From positions 124,001 through 188,000 of the forward strand of contig CAYQDB010000004.1 of assembly GCA_964416195.1 (NCBI GenBank): a stretch of DNA of 64,000 nucleotides, in the 5' to 3' direction. Positions 16,477-26,430 of the stretch are shown in pieces. The notes below the pieces were generated by a model. That model was not told the origin of the DNA, did no database searches, and saw nothing but the letters and a program-made list of their open reading frames with translations. Every line of letters starts with the position of its first letter. Positions within the stretch are counted from its first letter, which is position 1. This DNA is from CAYQDB01 sp964416195. GTDB lineage: Bacteria; Zixibacteria; MSB-5A5; GN15; FEB-12. A program made the translations under genes and the position numbers.

Positions 16477-18132
16477 ATGAAACCAAAGAGTTGCAAGGCC
16501 ACGCACGGCATGAAATTATCTTGTAAGGGATGGCACCAGGAAGCCGCCCTGAGAATGCTCAACAACAACCTCGACCCGGAAGTCGCAGAAAAACCACAGG
16601 AGCTAATCGTCTACGGCGGCTCCGGTAAGGCCGCCCGTAACTGGGAGACGTATGCGGCCATTGTCAAGTCGCTAAAGTCGCTTGAAAATGATGAAACCCT
16701 ACTGGTGCAATCCGGCAAACCAGTTGGTATTTTTCGCACCCATGAGTATGCGCCCCGTGTTCTGATTGCCAACTCGCACCTTGTACCGGCCTGGGCAACA
16801 TGGGAAAAATTCCGTCAGCTTGAGAAACTGGGGCTGATCATGTTCGGCCAGATGACCGCCGGAAGTTGGATTTATATCGGCACGCAGGGAATCATTCAGG
16901 GGACATACGAGACATTTGCGGCTGCAGGCGTAAAGCACTTTGAGGGCGACTTGAGCGGCCGATGGATCCTCACCGGCGGTATGGGCGGTATGGGCGGCGC
17001 TCAGCCACTTGCCGGAACGATGGCAGAAGCTTCGATACTAGTGGTCGAGGTTGATGAGGCGCGTATCAATCGGCGACTTAAGACTGGTTTTTGCGAGGTG
17101 AAAGTAAAGACGCTTGACAAAGCCCTAAAGCTCATCAAGGAGCATACCAAATCGAAGGAACCGATATCAATCGGCTTAGTGGGCAACGCAGCGGAGATTT
17201 TCCCGGAGATATTCCGGCGCGGTATCGTACCGGACATGGTTACCGATCAGACCTCTGCCCATGACGAGCTAAATGGTTATATCCCCGAAGGATTGACGGT
17301 CAGCGAAGCCGGTCACCTGCGCAAAAAAGACCCAAAAGCGTACATCGAGCGCGCCTATGAATCGATGGTCAAGCACTGCCATGCGATGATCAAGTTTCAG
17401 AAGGCCGGTTCGGTGGTATTCGACTATGGCAACAACTTGCGCGGTCAGGCCAGAACGGGCGGCCTCAATAACGCCTTTGACTATCCGGGCTTTGTGCCGG
17501 CCTATGTCCGCCCGCTTTTCTGTGAAGGGAAGGGCCCCTTCCGATGGGTGGCGCTTTCCGGTAACCCCAAGGATATCGAGGTTACTGACAAGATCATCCT
17601 CGAGCAGTTTGACTATAATAAACCCCTGGTGCGCTGGATAGAGATGGCACGAGAGAAAGTACCTTTTCAGGGCCTCCCGTCCCGTATCTGCTGGCTCGGC
17701 TGTGGAGAGCGAGCTAAGTTCGGTGACATCATCAATACTTATATAAAGAAGGGCAAAATCACAGCGCCAATTGTAATCGGTCGCGATCATCTCGATGGCG
17801 GCAGTGTCGCTTCTCCTTTCCGCGAGACCGAATCCATGCTCGACGGCTCCGACGCCATTGCCGACTGGCCACTTTTAAACGGCCTGCTGAATGCCGTCTC
17901 CGGCGCGAGTTGGGTATCTATCCATCATGGTGGCGGTGTGGGAATCGGCAATGCTATCCATGCCGGGATGGTAATTGTAGCTGACGGTACCAAGGAAATG
18001 GCTGTTCGTCTCAATCGCGTGCTGACCAACGATCCCGGCACCGGCGTCATGCGGCACGTTGATGCCGGTTACAAGGAAGCGATCAAATTCGCAAAAAAGC
18101 ACAAAGTGAAAATACCAATGACAAAGAAATGA
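16477..18132 (+). CDS. hutU: Urocanate hydratase
   Basis: A 551-residue urocanase, the second enzyme of histidine degradation, turning urocanate into 4-imidazolone-5-propionate in the cytoplasm with a tightly bound NAD+. The sequence is full length and intact: YGGSGKAARNW near the N terminus, the glycine-rich GGMGGMGGAQP of the NAD-binding region, and the strongly conserved active-site block GRDHLDGGSVASPFRETE. It is followed 148 bp later by hutI on the same strand. Histidase (hutH) and the later steps are not in the window. Confidence 0.97.
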   Translation: MKPKSCKATHGMKLSCKGWHQEAALRMLNNNLDPEVAEKPQELIVYGGSGKAARNWETYAAIVKSLKSLENDETLLVQSGKPVGIFRTHEYAPRVLIANSHLVPAWATWEKFRQLEKLGLIMFGQMTAGSWIYIGTQGIIQGTYETFAAAGVKHFEGDLSGRWILTGGMGGMGGAQPLAGTMAEASILVVEVDEARINRRLKTGFCEVKVKTLDKALKLIKEHTKSKEPISIGLVGNAAEIFPEIFRRGIVPDMVTDQTSAHDELNGYIPEGLTVSEAGHLRKKDPKAYIERAYESMVKHCHAMIKFQKAGSVVFDYGNNLRGQARTGGLNNAFDYPGFVPAYVRPLFCEGKGPFRWVALSGNPKDIEVTDKIILEQFDYNKPLVRWIEMAREKVPFQGLPSRICWLGCGERAKFGDIINTYIKKGKITAPIVIGRDHLDGGSVASPFRETESMLDGSDAIADWPLLNGLLNAVSGASWVSIHHGGGVGIGNAIHAGMVIVADGTKEMAVRLNRVLTNDPGTGVMRHVDAGYKEAIKFAKKHKVKIPMTKK

Positions 18133-18280
18133 TCCGGATGACCTTTTCTCATCATTTAGTGAATGGCCACCCTCTAAGTGGTGTTTTGATGCAACCATAG
18201 TAAGTTGGGTCCCAGCCCACCTTAAGCGGAGAGAAACTCAACGATACCCTGTATGTCATAACATAAGGCGTTCTGATATC

Positions 18281-19549
18281 ATGCCTCCGGAAAAGAAAGC
18301 AACATTGTTGATTAAGAACATCGGCCAGTTGATAACGATGGCCGGTCCCATCCCTCGCCGAGGAGATTGGATGAAAGAGATCGGCCTGATCGAGAACGGC
18401 GGGGTAGCCGTGGCCGGAGAAGAAATCCTTGCTGTGGGTAAATCGGACGAGGTTCAGGGTCGCGCCCCGCTGGCTGAGGGCTGCACTGTTATTGACGCCG
18501 CCGGGGCGGTGGTGACCCCCGGCCTGATTGATCCGCACACCCATCCGGTTTTCTCCATGACACGCGAAAAGGAATTCGAGATGCGCCTCCAGGGCAAGTC
18601 CTACATGGAGATAGCTCAATCCGGCGGGGGAATACGGGCCTCGGTGCGTGACCTTCGCACCAGCTCGCTCGACGTCCTGACGAAAGAGACTAAAAAGCGC
18701 CTTGACCGGATGCTGCACCACGGGATCACCACTATTGAAGCCAAGTCAGGCTATGGCCTCTCCACCGAATCCGAAATGAAACAACTCGAAATCATCCGCG
18801 ACCTGAACCTTGCGCACCCGGTCGACCTGGTTCCGACATTTCTCGGCGCCCACGAGGTGCCGGATGAATACCGCGATAAGCGAAGTCAGTATGTTGACTT
18901 GATTATAAATGAGATGATACCGGCTGTCGTTCGAGACAACCTGGCGGAGTTCTCCGACATCTTCTGTGAAGAAGGAGTCTTTGATGTCGAAGAATCAAGG
19001 AAGATACAAAAGGCGGCTTTAGATGCAGGCCTCAAGCTGAAGTTTCATGCTGATGAGCTGAAGTCAACCGGTGGCGCTGAGCTGGCCGCCTCGCTGAACG
19101 CAGTCTCCGCCGACCATCTGGTGTACATCTCTGATAGCGGCATCAAAGCAATGGCCGCGGCAGGTACAGCAGCCGTCCTGCTTCCTGGAACCACTTTCTC
19201 GCTGGGTGGGAAGCAGTACGCTCCGGCGCGCCATATGATTGAGGCCGGCGTAGTAGTGGCTCTTTCCACCGACTGTAACCCCGGCTCAAGCTACACCGAG
19301 TCCTTGCCCTTTATCCTATCCCTGGCTGCCCTCGAAATGAAGCTGACTGCCGCTGAGGCGCTTTGCGCCGTGACTGTCAACGCCGCCTGCGCCATTGACA
19401 GGGGCGGGGAAATAGGCATGCTGGAAGAGGGACTGCCGGGCGATCTCGTTATCTGGGATATGTCCGATTACCGGGAGCTCCCTTACCACTATGCCGTCAA
19501 CCTGGCTAAGAAAGTCGTAAAAAGAGGTAAGGTAGTTGCGAGCAACTAA
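18281..19549 (+). CDS. hutI: Imidazolonepropionase
   Basis: A 422-residue amidohydrolase, the third enzyme of histidine degradation, opening imidazolone propionate to N-formimino-L-glutamate. Metal and substrate residues are visible: DPHTHPVF with the HxH pair, the GGGIRASV block, FHADELKSTGGAELA, and the late STDCNPGSS with the catalytic Asp. Length and motifs are normal. It pairs with hutU, so the two probably share a transcript. Confidence 0.97.
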   Translation: MPPEKKATLLIKNIGQLITMAGPIPRRGDWMKEIGLIENGGVAVAGEEILAVGKSDEVQGRAPLAEGCTVIDAAGAVVTPGLIDPHTHPVFSMTREKEFEMRLQGKSYMEIAQSGGGIRASVRDLRTSSLDVLTKETKKRLDRMLHHGITTIEAKSGYGLSTESEMKQLEIIRDLNLAHPVDLVPTFLGAHEVPDEYRDKRSQYVDLIINEMIPAVVRDNLAEFSDIFCEEGVFDVEESRKIQKAALDAGLKLKFHADELKSTGGAELAASLNAVSADHLVYISDSGIKAMAAAGTAAVLLPGTTFSLGGKQYAPARHMIEAGVVVALSTDCNPGSSYTESLPFILSLAALEMKLTAAEALCAVTVNAACAIDRGGEIGMLEEGLPGDLVIWDMSDYRELPYHYAVNLAKKVVKRGKVVASN

Positions 19550-19583
19550 CGATGACAGGCGTTTCATCATTGGGTTTATATCC

Positions 19584-20075
19584 ATGGCATGGCGGCAATT
19601 GCTTTCTTTATTGGGGCTGGCGTTATTACTCTTTGCCGGTTGCGGTGTGTATACTTTCAACCCAAAGGGCAAGTCTTCGATAAAGAATATCGCGATTGAA
19701 CGTTTCCAGAATCAGACACCTGAATACGGCCTGGCCGATCAGATGACCGATGTTGTAATTGACGCCTTTATTGCCGATGGCAACATGACGGTTGTTTCTC
19801 TGGAAAACGCCGACGCGGTGCTCAGCGGGGTGCTGACCCGTTATGAAAGGAATCCATACCAGTACGACCAGAATGATGTTGTAAAGAGCTATTATGTCGA
19901 CATGGATTTCGAAATCACGCTGAATAATCCCCGCAATGACTCGGAAATCTGGAAGCAAAAAATGAGTCAGCGAGGAATTTACGACGTGGATACGGAAACG
20001 GAAGAAGATGGCCGACAGAGGGCTATTGAGCTGCTGGTAGAAACCATCATTAATAAGACCACCAAGAGCTGGTGA
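19584..20075 (+). CDS. LptE-like outer-membrane LPS-assembly lipoprotein
   Basis: A 163-residue lipoprotein of the LptE family, which plugs the LptD barrel that places lipopolysaccharide in the outer membrane. The signal peptide ends in the lipobox LLFAGC; mature sequence GVYTFNPKGKSSIKNIAIERFQNQTPEYG and the following VVDAFI..GNMTVV pattern are typical. The start at ATG 19584 (MAWRQLL) gives a normal lipoprotein signal; the frame runs open back into hutI. Its presence argues for an LPS-bearing outer membrane. Confidence 0.85.
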   Translation: MAWRQLLSLLGLALLLFAGCGVYTFNPKGKSSIKNIAIERFQNQTPEYGLADQMTDVVIDAFIADGNMTVVSLENADAVLSGVLTRYERNPYQYDQNDVVKSYYVDMDFEITLNNPRNDSEIWKQKMSQRGIYDVDTETEEDGRQRAIELLVETIINKTTKSW

Positions 20076-20206
20076 CGCAAAGGCAGACGTCCGTTGTTCA
20101 CTGAATAAATGCACGGTTGAGGACCCTTTCTCTTTTGGCTCAAGCCCCACAATCAAGGCGGTTTTCATTGCCAGTGAGTATTCTAAACAAAGGACCAGTA
20201 ACATAG

Positions 20207-22090
20207 GTGAAAAAAAGGAAAGCAAAAAAGGCTGCCAGAAGGTCAAAAGCCGATCGTTCAGCAAAACCTTGGGTCAAACATCTTATCATCATCCTCACCG
20301 CAGGTATCCTGGTGCGCCTGATCTTTGACGCAAGTCTGACCAGCAGCATTTTCCTGGGAAATTACATTCTCGATAGCCTGCATTTTCATACTTGGGCAAC
20401 CAAAATACTGGCTGGGAGAACGGCCGATGTCGCCTTTTTCCGCGCACCGCTGTACCCCTATCTGGTAGCGCTGGTTTACAAGATGTTTGGTGTGTCGCCG
20501 TGGTCGGTGATTGTATTCCAAAATCTACTGGGATTGCTCACGGGCGTAGTGAGTTATCTATTTGCCAAGCGGCTTTTTGGAACGAAGGTGGCGTTGTGGA
20601 CAGCCCTTGTCGTGGTGGTGTATCCTACCCTTGTCTTTTTCGAGGGGGAGACGCTGATTACAACCCTGGCCGTTTTTCTTTACACCCTCACAGCCTACCG
20701 GCTGCTACTGGCGGTGCAGGAACCCACTGCAAAAAACGTGATCAAAGCCGGCCTTGTCCTTGGCCTAGCGGCGATAACCCGCCCGACAATCCTGCCGGTA
20801 GTGGTCATCTTCCCGATAGCCTTCCTGGCGAAATACGGCATCGGTGCCCTCAAGGAAGGGATGGTAAAGAGTCTGGTTCTAGTAGTGGCGTTGTTTATAC
20901 CAATACTGCCGGTGACATTCACCAACTTGGTCAAAGGTGGGGAGTTAGTGCTTATCTCAACCCAGGGTGGAGCAAATTTCTACATCGGAAACTCAATAGA
21001 GGCTGACGGTATCACTGTTGTAGCGCCGGGACCAAACCTTCGCATCGGACCATATAAAGACAACATCTGGACGTCGTCAATGGACGAAGCTGAACGGCGC
21101 ACTGGCAGAAAACTGACGCAGTCGGAGGTCTCTTCATTCTGGTTTCGTGAGGCTTTCAAGGACATCAGAAGTGACATAGGGAGAGCTCTGGGTCTGTACC
21201 TGAAGAAGTTTTACCTTTTCTGGCATGGCCAGGAGATTTTTAACGAGAAGCCCGTGTACTATGCCGGTGAGTACAGCCGGTTGATGTGGGCACTTGTATG
21301 GCAGAAATTCGTCAACTTCCCTTCAGGGATATTGTTTCCGCTGATGTTCATCGGGATGTTGCTGGCTTTCGTTAACAAACAGGATGTCCTGGTGCCAGTT
21401 CTCTATGTGTTATTGTTTGCCCTGATGGTATCGGCCTTTTTCGTCTGTGCTCGGTTTCGCCAGCCGATTGTCCCAATTGCTGCCATGTTTACCGTGTATG
21501 CGGTGACTACGCTCGCTCGTCTATGGAGAGAAAGCCGCAGATACTTCATTTCAGCCTGTGCCGTCCCCCTGGTGTTCGTTATCGGTCTGAACTGGGGCGG
21601 CAATGTTGAGTCGAAGGAAAACCGTTCGCAGTTCTACGCAATGCTTGGGAGCGCATACTTAGGTAGAAAAGACTATAACAGCGCTGTCGTATACTTAGAG
21701 AAATCCCTGGACATTTTGCCCGATAACATCGGGGTATACGATATGATGGGGTGGGCGTACCTGAATTCAGGTCGGGTCAAAGATGCTGAAGCTGTTTACC
21801 AAAGAGGCGTTGAGATGTTTCCGACCTACCCCCAGTTCAATTTCAATCTCGGCAGGATCTACCAGATGAGGGAAAACTTTGAGAAAGCCAAAGAGTATTA
21901 TCATCTTACTGTGGAATACGCCCCTAAGTTTGCGGCTGCACTGGATCGATTGGGCGACATCTTTCACCAACAGAATCAGCCGGATTCAGCCCTGTATTAC
22001 TATGAGCGGCTGGCCAGGATGGCACCCCACGATACCCGGCTGAAGGCTAAGATCGTGGAGCTGAAAAACGAGATGAACTCCGCTCAATGA
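20207..22090 (+). CDS. Membrane glycosyltransferase (GT39-like) fused to TPR repeats
   Basis: A 627-residue protein. After a very basic cytoplasmic N terminus (KKRKAKKAARRSK), about ten or more membrane segments fill residues 25-465, as in polyprenyl-phosphate-sugar-dependent mannosyl/arabinosyltransferases. The large extracytoplasmic loop containing FRAPLYPYLVALVYKMFG is typical. Residues about 475-620 hold four TPR units (YNSAVVYLEKSLDILPDN and onward), which would lie outside the cytoplasm and bind acceptor protein. It starts at GTG 20207. A role in protein or lipid glycosylation is likely, but donor and acceptor are unknown. Confidence 0.82.
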   Translation: MKKRKAKKAARRSKADRSAKPWVKHLIIILTAGILVRLIFDASLTSSIFLGNYILDSLHFHTWATKILAGRTADVAFFRAPLYPYLVALVYKMFGVSPWSVIVFQNLLGLLTGVVSYLFAKRLFGTKVALWTALVVVVYPTLVFFEGETLITTLAVFLYTLTAYRLLLAVQEPTAKNVIKAGLVLGLAAITRPTILPVVVIFPIAFLAKYGIGALKEGMVKSLVLVVALFIPILPVTFTNLVKGGELVLISTQGGANFYIGNSIEADGITVVAPGPNLRIGPYKDNIWTSSMDEAERRTGRKLTQSEVSSFWFREAFKDIRSDIGRALGLYLKKFYLFWHGQEIFNEKPVYYAGEYSRLMWALVWQKFVNFPSGILFPLMFIGMLLAFVNKQDVLVPVLYVLLFALMVSAFFVCARFRQPIVPIAAMFTVYAVTTLARLWRESRRYFISACAVPLVFVIGLNWGGNVESKENRSQFYAMLGSAYLGRKDYNSAVVYLEKSLDILPDNIGVYDMMGWAYLNSGRVKDAEAVYQRGVEMFPTYPQFNFNLGRIYQMRENFEKAKEYYHLTVEYAPKFAAALDRLGDIFHQQNQPDSALYYYERLARMAPHDTRLKAKIVELKNEMNSAQ

Positions 22091-22202
22091 ATCTCTTCCT
22101 CATGCACCGTATCCATTCTTATCAATTACTATTTGACAACATTTATTACGCTGATTACAATAAAATGGAAAAGTGATTGTTGTAGCGACAACAGCGAGAA
22201 GT

Positions 22203-23375
22203 ATGGACATCAAGAAAATCCAGAACTACCTGATCGAACAAGAATTGGACGGTTGGCTGCTGGCCGATTTTCATGGTCGCAACAACGTAGCTGTGGAGCT
22301 GCTTGGTCTTTCGGGCATTATCACCCGTCGTTCATTTTACTTCATCCCTCGGCAGGGCGCTCCTATCGGGATCGTCCACACCATTGAAAGGGACAAATTC
22401 CAGGGTGTACCCGGCGAAATCAAGACGTACTCAAGCTACAAGCTACTCGAAAAAGAACTGGCGGAGGTCCTTTCCGGATGTAAACAGGTAGCGATGGAGT
22501 ACTCCCCGAAAGGACGACTGCCGTATATCGGATTGGTCGACGCCGGAACCATTGAGCTGGTTCATGATCTGGGCATGGAGATAATCTCGTCAGCGGACCT
22601 GGTGTCCAACTTCCAGGCTCGCTTGTCAGCCGAGCAGATTGCTACCCACCGCCTCGCAGCCGGCAATCTGATCGAGATCAAAGAGGATGCTTTTAGCTAT
22701 ATTGCGCAATCACTCAGTGAGAAGAAATCGATCACGGAATACGACGTCCGCTGTTTCATCCTCGACCGTTTTGAGAAGCATGATATGACGTCCGGTAATC
22801 CTCCCATCTGCGCCGTGGACGCCAACGCCGGTAATCCGCACTACGAACCGATGCCGGATGCGGCCGCACCTATCAAGATGGGGCAGATCATCCTGATCGA
22901 CTTATGGGCTAAAGCAAAACGCGCTAACAGCATCTACGGTGATATTACCTGGATGGCCTATGCGGGGAAGAAAGATGACATCCCCCAACGATACAACGAC
23001 ATCTTCGCTACTCTGGTCAGGGCCCGCGACACGGCAGTCTCTTTCTTGCAGGAGAACATAGACAAAGAGTCCGTTTATGGCTCCCAGGTCGACGATGTCT
23101 GCCGGGGTGTTGTGATGGAAGCCGGTTACGGCGAGTATTTTACCCATCGCACGGGTCATTCCATCACCAGCGCGGAACATGGCCCAGGACCGAATATCGA
23201 TAATCTGGAAACGGAAGATCGCCGCATACTTCAGGAAGGGCATCTGTTCTCAATAGAACCGGGGATCTACCTGTCCGATTGCGGCTTTCGCACAGAAATC
23301 GATGTGCTGATTACCTCCGGTGGCGCCGAGGTCACCACGTTACCGTTGCAAACAGCGATACTCCCGCTCTTCTGA
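22203..23375 (+). CDS. M24 family metallopeptidase (Xaa-Pro aminopeptidase-like)
   Basis: A roughly 390-residue creatinase/aminopeptidase-P fold enzyme. An N-terminal creatinase-like domain (1-150) precedes the pita-bread catalytic domain. The five metal ligands are all visible: Asp in ILIDLWAK, Asp in YGDITW, His in HRTGHSI, Glu in FSIEPGIY and Glu in FRTEIDV. It probably removes N-terminal residues ahead of proline in cytoplasmic peptides. The ATG at 22203 is preferred because it matches the family N terminus; a GTG at 22173 with a weak GGAA site would add ten residues. The Nudix gene begins 1 bp after its stop. Confidence 0.9.
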   Translation: MDIKKIQNYLIEQELDGWLLADFHGRNNVAVELLGLSGIITRRSFYFIPRQGAPIGIVHTIERDKFQGVPGEIKTYSSYKLLEKELAEVLSGCKQVAMEYSPKGRLPYIGLVDAGTIELVHDLGMEIISSADLVSNFQARLSAEQIATHRLAAGNLIEIKEDAFSYIAQSLSEKKSITEYDVRCFILDRFEKHDMTSGNPPICAVDANAGNPHYEPMPDAAAPIKMGQIILIDLWAKAKRANSIYGDITWMAYAGKKDDIPQRYNDIFATLVRARDTAVSFLQENIDKESVYGSQVDDVCRGVVMEAGYGEYFTHRTGHSITSAEHGPGPNIDNLETEDRRILQEGHLFSIEPGIYLSDCGFRTEIDVLITSGGAEVTTLPLQTAILPLF

Positions 23376-23376
23376 T

Positions 23377-23937
23377 ATGTATGTTTCACAGGCAATGATT
23401 GACTTGATGGTTATTCTTCACGGGACACCCCGGTGGGTCAAGTTTGCATTTCCTGTCAACGCCGATGAGTACCGCCGGATCAAAGCCTCGCAAAAAAACG
23501 GCCGCAAGCACGATTTCACCCTGTACATCTTTAAAGACGATCAGATCGTAGTCATTGCCAAGCATTTCTATCCTCCCGGCTTGTACCGAGCTCCTTCGGG
23601 GGGAGTTCGTCCGGGCGAGGATGTGCAAACCGGAATCTATCGTGAAGCGTTCGAAGAGACCGGCTGTGAGATTGAACTTGAACGATTTCTTTTACATACG
23701 GACGTATCATTTGAAAACGAGATCGGCATTATTGAGTGGAACTCGTACGTTTTCCAGGCGAGGTATCTACGAGGGGATTTCAACTTCACCGACCACAAAG
23801 AGATACGCGAAGTACGCCTTGCTTCGCTGAACGAGTTCGATAAGTTTTCCGCGATCATGAAGCAATCGAAACTTGGCGGTCTCCACTACCGCGCCGCTCT
23901 CCATGACGCCGTCCAGAAGCTGCTCGTGCTTCCGTGA
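23377..23937 (+). CDS. Nudix hydrolase
   Basis: A 186-residue Nudix hydrolase that should cleave a nucleoside diphosphate linked to another group. The Nudix box is complete: G-x5-E-x7-REAFEETGC. The start at ATG 23377, 1 bp after the peptidase stop, suggests coupling; ATG 23395 is an alternative. The upstream part (KHDFTLYIFKDDQIVVIAKHFYPPGLYRAPSGG) is a normal first half of the fold. The substrate cannot be inferred. Confidence 0.92.
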   Translation: MYVSQAMIDLMVILHGTPRWVKFAFPVNADEYRRIKASQKNGRKHDFTLYIFKDDQIVVIAKHFYPPGLYRAPSGGVRPGEDVQTGIYREAFEETGCEIELERFLLHTDVSFENEIGIIEWNSYVFQARYLRGDFNFTDHKEIREVRLASLNEFDKFSAIMKQSKLGGLHYRAALHDAVQKLLVLP

Positions 23938-24086
23938 AACCCACTCAATAACGAGCGGCGACCTCAAAAATCGTGTTACCAATGAGCCTGCGCAAAGACA
24001 TTGCCTAATACCAATCCGCCATCATAGATTAAACATGATACGCTGTCGGGTGATTCAAAGTTGTCCCCGAAAGATCACCATTCCGT

Positions 24087-24153
24087 CTCGCGTAGGGCAG
24101 GGGCTTGCCCCTCGCTAATAATCGGCGGACACAAGGCCCACCGCTACGCGAAG
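24087..24153. repeat. Dispersed palindromic repeat, family B copy 2
   Basis: Arms CTCGCGTAGGGCAGGGGC and GGCCCACCGCTACGCGAAG, the reverse complement of copy 1 at 10832-10899. It lies in the 378-bp gap between convergent Nudix and VWA genes. Confidence 0.7.
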
Positions 24154-24257
24154 TTAGCGAGTAGTGATTTCATTTAGTGACAGAGCTACTGCAGTTAGAA
24201 CCGACTTTTGGGATAGCCTCAGGACATCCGCCGCGCACAAAACCTCGACCACTTGTA

Positions 24258-24282
24258 GGGGACAGGCTTATCACCTGTCCCC
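24258..24282. repeat. Perfect 9-bp palindrome GGGGACAGG / CCTGTCCCC
   Basis: The two arms (24258-24266 and 24274-24282) are separated by seven bases and preceded by GTA. The form matches commonly dispersed intergenic hairpins. It may also end transcription between the convergent Nudix and VWA genes, although no T run follows on either strand. Nothing else in 23938-24315 is recognisable besides this and the family B copy. Confidence 0.6.
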
Positions 24283-24315
24283 AGCCAATAGCCTCACCAT
24301 TCACTAGCTTACCTA

Positions 24316-26283
24316 CTACCTATCTGCGATCGGCTGTTCATACTGTTGAGCCTTTGAGATCAGGTTCATCAGCTCTATGACCTCGCGGGAATCGGTCTCG
24401 TGTGATATCTCTTTGACCAGCGTGAGAACATCTTTCAACTCCGACCCTTTGGCCCAGTAGGACTTGCGCAGAATCTCGGCAAACTCAGCGGCGGCCGCAG
24501 CCAGCTTGAACTCAATTGAAGTTTGGACAAACTCACTGTTAAATGCACGACGAGGAATACGGCGACTGATCTCAGTAACTTCATCAGAATCGGGGTCTTT
24601 GTAGCGGATATAGACAGTCCCGACGCTTGATGACGGCCTTTTCTCCTTCAGCTTGATCTCATATAGCGCTGTGACTTCGTGACCGGAGCCGATCTCGCCG
24701 CCGTCTTCTTTGTCGTCGCGAAACTTGTCGTCATCGACGTCACGGTTCTCATAACCTAATAGACGGTAACTGCGAACAACATCTTGGTTAAAATCAACCT
24801 GAATCTTGACGTCACGGGCGATCACCTGAAGAGTGCCTGTCAGATTTTCTACGAAGATGCGTTGCGCTTCGGGTAGATTGTCGACATAGGCGTAATGACC
24901 GTTGCCTTTGTCGCCCAGTTTCTCCATTAGGATATCGTTGTAATTACTCATGCCGAAGCCCACCGCCGTTAGAGTGATTCCTTGCTCAGCGTATTTCTTG
25001 ATCTGTTTGAGTATCTCGTCCGGCCCGGTGCGTCCGACATTAGCGACGCCATCCGAACAGAGGATGATCCGGTTGATTTTGCCCTTTTCAAAATGACGTT
25101 GCGCCATGTCGTATCCAAGACGAAGCCCTTCCTCTGCGTTCGTGGATCCGCCTGGTACAAGACTCTCAATAGCTGCGACAATGTCGGCTTCACGCTCAGT
25201 TGATGTTGGTTCCAGCACCACTCTGCCTCGGGAGCCATAAACAACAATTCCCACCTTGTCATCAGGCGTAAGTTCATCAATCAGCAATCGTAGGGCCTTT
25301 TTAACCAGGCTAAGCCTGTCCTCACGGGCCATTGAACCGGAGACGTCAACTACGAAGACTAAGTTAGCCGGTTTTCTGTTTTCAGCTTGGATCTGTTTGC
25401 CTTTGATGCCGATTTTCAAAAGTTGGCAGTTCTGCCCAAACTTGGACGGCGCCCCTTCAAGGTAGACCCTGAAAGGCGTCTCCTGCGGCGCATCATAGTT
25501 GTAGGAAAAGTGATTAATAAACTCCTCGGTGCGCACCGCTTCATCAGGCGGGAGATACCCGCGATAGAGGTACGAACGAGTCATTACATATGAGGCGTCA
25601 TCGACATCAATGGCGAACGTGGAAAGATGATCGTCCTCGGTATCGACAAACGGGTTGACACCATAGTGTTTAAAAAACATGGCGTCGAACGGCTCGCCGT
25701 TGACAATGGACGTTCCTCCGTGTGCGGGCGGGAACCCGACATTGGGAGAGCACAAAGCCTCTACATCTCCTGCACGACCGCCCCGGATGAAAATCTTCCC
25801 TTTCTTATCAGTAACGACACCGGCCGTTTGACTTAACAAATCCGCAACTGTTGTCACCGGTTTCACAGAGATAGTCTGCTGTGAAGAAACCTCGTCGTAG
25901 ACAAGAGGCTCGTCTACGGCTTTCACTACTACTTTCTCTTCCAGTTCGGCGGATTTCTTTTTTAGAGAGACAGAGACTTCTGTTGTCTTCTCGGCCAGTA
26001 CATTAACTGCCTGCACTTCCAATGTATCATAAAATATGTGAATGACACAAATGGTGTAAAGACCGGACTGTACATTGCGGATTACGAACTTACCATCACT
26101 GTCAGTCATGCTATAACAGCTTGTGCCAACCACACGTACTGATGCACCGACAACCGGCTGTTTGGTCTCTTTGTCGATGACGGTGCCTTTGATTTGGCCA
26201 CTTGTCCCTGCCCAAATCAGAGCATTGATGACAACAAGAGCTGCGGCCAGCAGCAGCAGTGAAATGATGGTTCTGGTGCGCAT
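24316..26283 (-). CDS. Exported von Willebrand factor A protein with carboxypeptidase-regulatory and TonB-plug-like segments
   Basis: A 655-residue envelope protein. A signal anchor (residues 5-26) is followed by a carboxypeptidase-regulatory-like beta-sandwich (28-110), then a stretch resembling a TonB-receptor plug (145-175: TVADLLSQTAGVVTDKKGK, then IFIRGGRAGDV). The VWF_N region (205-300) leads to a VWA domain with an intact MIDAS motif DVSGSM (313-318), and a DUF3520-like tail follows. The VWA fold binds metal and protein ligands. The ribosome-binding site AGGAGGTGG is excellent. The plug-like fragment lacks any barrel. It is a stand-alone gene. Confidence 0.85.
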   Translation of the reverse strand: MRTRTIISLLLLAAALVVINALIWAGTSGQIKGTVIDKETKQPVVGASVRVVGTSCYSMTDSDGKFVIRNVQSGLYTICVIHIFYDTLEVQAVNVLAEKTTEVSVSLKKKSAELEEKVVVKAVDEPLVYDEVSSQQTISVKPVTTVADLLSQTAGVVTDKKGKIFIRGGRAGDVEALCSPNVGFPPAHGGTSIVNGEPFDAMFFKHYGVNPFVDTEDDHLSTFAIDVDDASYVMTRSYLYRGYLPPDEAVRTEEFINHFSYNYDAPQETPFRVYLEGAPSKFGQNCQLLKIGIKGKQIQAENRKPANLVFVVDVSGSMAREDRLSLVKKALRLLIDELTPDDKVGIVVYGSRGRVVLEPTSTEREADIVAAIESLVPGGSTNAEEGLRLGYDMAQRHFEKGKINRIILCSDGVANVGRTGPDEILKQIKKYAEQGITLTAVGFGMSNYNDILMEKLGDKGNGHYAYVDNLPEAQRIFVENLTGTLQVIARDVKIQVDFNQDVVRSYRLLGYENRDVDDDKFRDDKEDGGEIGSGHEVTALYEIKLKEKRPSSSVGTVYIRYKDPDSDEVTEISRRIPRRAFNSEFVQTSIEFKLAAAAAEFAEILRKSYWAKGSELKDVLTLVKEISHETDSREVIELMNLISKAQQYEQPIADR

Positions 26284-26430
26284 AATCCACCTCCTGAGCT
26301 AAAGGTTCTTGCCTTTGTTTGAGAGGAATACAATTGAAAGACGGTTTTCTTCCCGAAAATGTTGAATACCTGCTGAAGGCGTCTATCTAAGGCAAGCAGG
26401 CATTTGTCTCCAGGGTAGAGAAGAACCTTC

